From the NCBI RefSeq assembly GCF_003129485.1, contig NZ_QFFG01000002.1, forward strand, positions 558,001-622,000: a stretch of DNA of 64,000 nucleotides, in the 5' to 3' direction. Source of the stretch: Polaribacter aquimarinus (GTDB lineage Bacteria > Bacteroidota > Bacteroidia > Flavobacteriales > Flavobacteriaceae). Positions 62,934 through 64,000 of this stretch are shown here, in pieces. Numbering within the stretch: the stretch's first letter is position 1; each line of letters opens with the position of its first letter. Both the position numbers and the translations under genes were made by a program. The notes under the pieces were generated by a model. It made no database searches and was not told the DNA's origin. It saw only the letters and a list, made by a program, of their open reading frames with translations.

Positions 62934-64000
62934 TTGAAAAAAATAGTATTACTTCTTGTTTTATTAACAACCTTTTCTACATGCAAAAAAGAAGAGGTAA
63001 AAACCATACACAAAATAGAAGAAAAGCCTAAGCCTGTTATTAAATATGGATACAATTTAGATAAATTTAAAGTAATTCAAGACACCATAAAAAAAGGTGA
63101 AAGTTTTGGAATTATTTTAGATAGACACCATGTTTTTTATCCTAAGATTAATAAAATTACATCAAGTGTTAAAGAAATTTTTGATGTAAGAAGAGTAAGA
63201 GCAGGAAGGCCTTATACAATTCTAGCCTCTAAAGACTCAACAGAAACAGCACAAGTTTTTATATATAACCACGATAGAATTAATGCAACCATATTAGATT
63301 TTAAAGATTCTTTAATAACTGCCCAAAGATTTAAGGAACCTATAAAAACTGTTGAAAGAATTATTGAAGGGAAAATTTATTCTAATCTCTCCAACACTAT
63401 GGATAGTTTACACTTAAATCCTAATTTAACTTGGGCGGTTGCAGACATTTATGCATGGACTTTAGATTTTTATAAACTACAAAAAGGAGATTCATTTAAA
63501 TTAGTTTTTGAAGAAAAATATATAAAAGATTCCCTTTTTGCTGGTTATGGAGATATTAAATCAGCAGTATTTAAACATAAAGGAAAAGACTTGTATGCAT
63601 TTCGTTTTATACCAGATACCATTAAAGGCATTCCAGAGTATTACGATGAAGAGGGTAATATGTTACGTAGTCAATTTTTAAAAGCCCCAATAAAATTTAG
63701 GTATAGAGTATCTTCTAGATATAATTTAAGAAGAAGAATAGCCTATTATGGTAATAGAGTAAGACCACATAGAGGAACCGATTTTGCAGCTAACATTGGT
63801 ACACCAATTATAGCTACAGCTAGTGGAACAGTTACTGAATCTGCAAGAAGAGGTGGTAATGGTAACTATGTAAAAATTAAGCACAATAGCACTTATTCTA
63901 CTCAGTATTTACATATGAAAAGACGTAAAGTAAAAAGAGGTCAATATGTAAAACAAGGAGAAGTTATTGGTTGGGTTGGAATGACTGGAAATACAGGCGG
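62934..64000 (+). CDS. M23 family peptidoglycan metallopeptidase lipoprotein, 3'-truncated by window edge
   Basis: Open frame of at least 355 codons running off the window. It starts with TTG, giving a lipoprotein signal (KKIVLLLVLLTTFSTC, lipid on C17). The N-terminal part holds OapA/LysM-like and linker segments (IKKGESFGIILD, LQKGDSFKLVFEE); the M23 domain begins near residue 270 with zinc ligands HRGTD and a QYLHM His. It should cut peptidoglycan peptides from an outer-membrane-linked position. The HxH motif expected further on lies beyond the edge. Confidence 0.9.
   Translation, partial: MKKIVLLLVLLTTFSTCKKEEVKTIHKIEEKPKPVIKYGYNLDKFKVIQDTIKKGESFGIILDRHHVFYPKINKITSSVKEIFDVRRVRAGRPYTILASKDSTETAQVFIYNHDRINATILDFKDSLITAQRFKEPIKTVERIIEGKIYSNLSNTMDSLHLNPNLTWAVADIYAWTLDFYKLQKGDSFKLVFEEKYIKDSLFAGYGDIKSAVFKHKGKDLYAFRFIPDTIKGIPEYYDEEGNMLRSQFLKAPIKFRYRVSSRYNLRRRIAYYGNRVRPHRGTDFAANIGTPIIATASGTVTESARRGGNGNYVKIKHNSTYSTQYLHMKRRKVKRGQYVKQGEVIGWVGMTGNTG

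Noticed and set aside
1..64000. CRISPR arrays, prophage, IS elements, rRNA operons
   Set aside because: I saw no regularly spaced repeats, transposase or integrase genes, phage structural genes or rRNA sequence in the window.

Overview
The window comes from an AT-rich member of the Bacteroidota, most likely a marine Flavobacteriaceae (Polaribacter- or Tenacibaculum-like; the genus is an inference). The evidence is a type IX secretion sorting domain on a GH81 laminarinase, the flavobacterial -7 promoter box TAnnTTTG before many genes, few Shine-Dalgarno sequences, and families typical of the phylum (GH3 auxin-promoter-like, DUF6341/DUF6427-like, DUF4202, NrfCD-like pairs).

Layout. 1-14.3 kb: ordinary chromosome (thioredoxin-like protein cut by the left edge, YraN, DUF1207-like protein, secreted GH81 laminarinase, LD-carboxypeptidase, MetG, HDAC-like hydrolase, LpxH-like phosphatase, C-terminal processing protease, dCMP deaminase, DUF1905, HupE/UreJ). 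14.4-40.7 kb: a continuous nitrate/nitrite island: nirB-nirD-DUF4202-NarX-like kinase-NarL-like regulator; narK; a fused assimilatory nitrate reductase (NasC+NasB in one chain) and a rubredoxin-tailed NIR/SIR-like protein; a nap operon (napD, napA, a tetraheme NapB with internal duplication, a tetraheme lipoprotein, an NrfC-like iron-sulphur protein, an NrfD-like membrane protein); a Crp/Fnr regulator; an NrtA-B and two-ATPase ABC importer; an outer-membrane porin. 41-57 kb: housekeeping (tRNA-Leu, prs, rplY, pth, queD, GH3-like, M23 peptidase, nadD, gmk, yicC, EamA transporter, upp, trmB, ATL protein, mrp, nifU-like, ferredoxin-NADP reductase-like). 57-62 kb: ferritin, then tyrosine and tryptophan catabolism (hmgA, a frameshifted four-helix-bundle gene, hppD, kynA). 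The right edge cuts a second M23 peptidase.

How the island may work (inference from gene content): nitrate crosses the outer membrane through the porin and the inner membrane through NarK or the ABC importer. It is reduced to nitrite by the cytoplasmic NasC-NasB fusion, or in the periplasm by NapA fed through an NrfCD-like quinol module and two tetraheme cytochromes. Nitrite is reduced to ammonium by NirBD. No NrfA, NirK or NirS lies in the window.

The strongest regulatory signal is a 14-bp inverted repeat, AAGTA-N4-TAC(T/G)T. Its last T is also the first T of a -7 box in front of nirB, narK and the Crp/Fnr gene; the nrtA site has the same register with a weaker box. The nap operon instead has a perfect FNR-type palindrome (TGAT-N4-ATCA core) at about -41. 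Two Crp/Fnr-type operator classes therefore seem to separate the assimilatory from the periplasmic branch.
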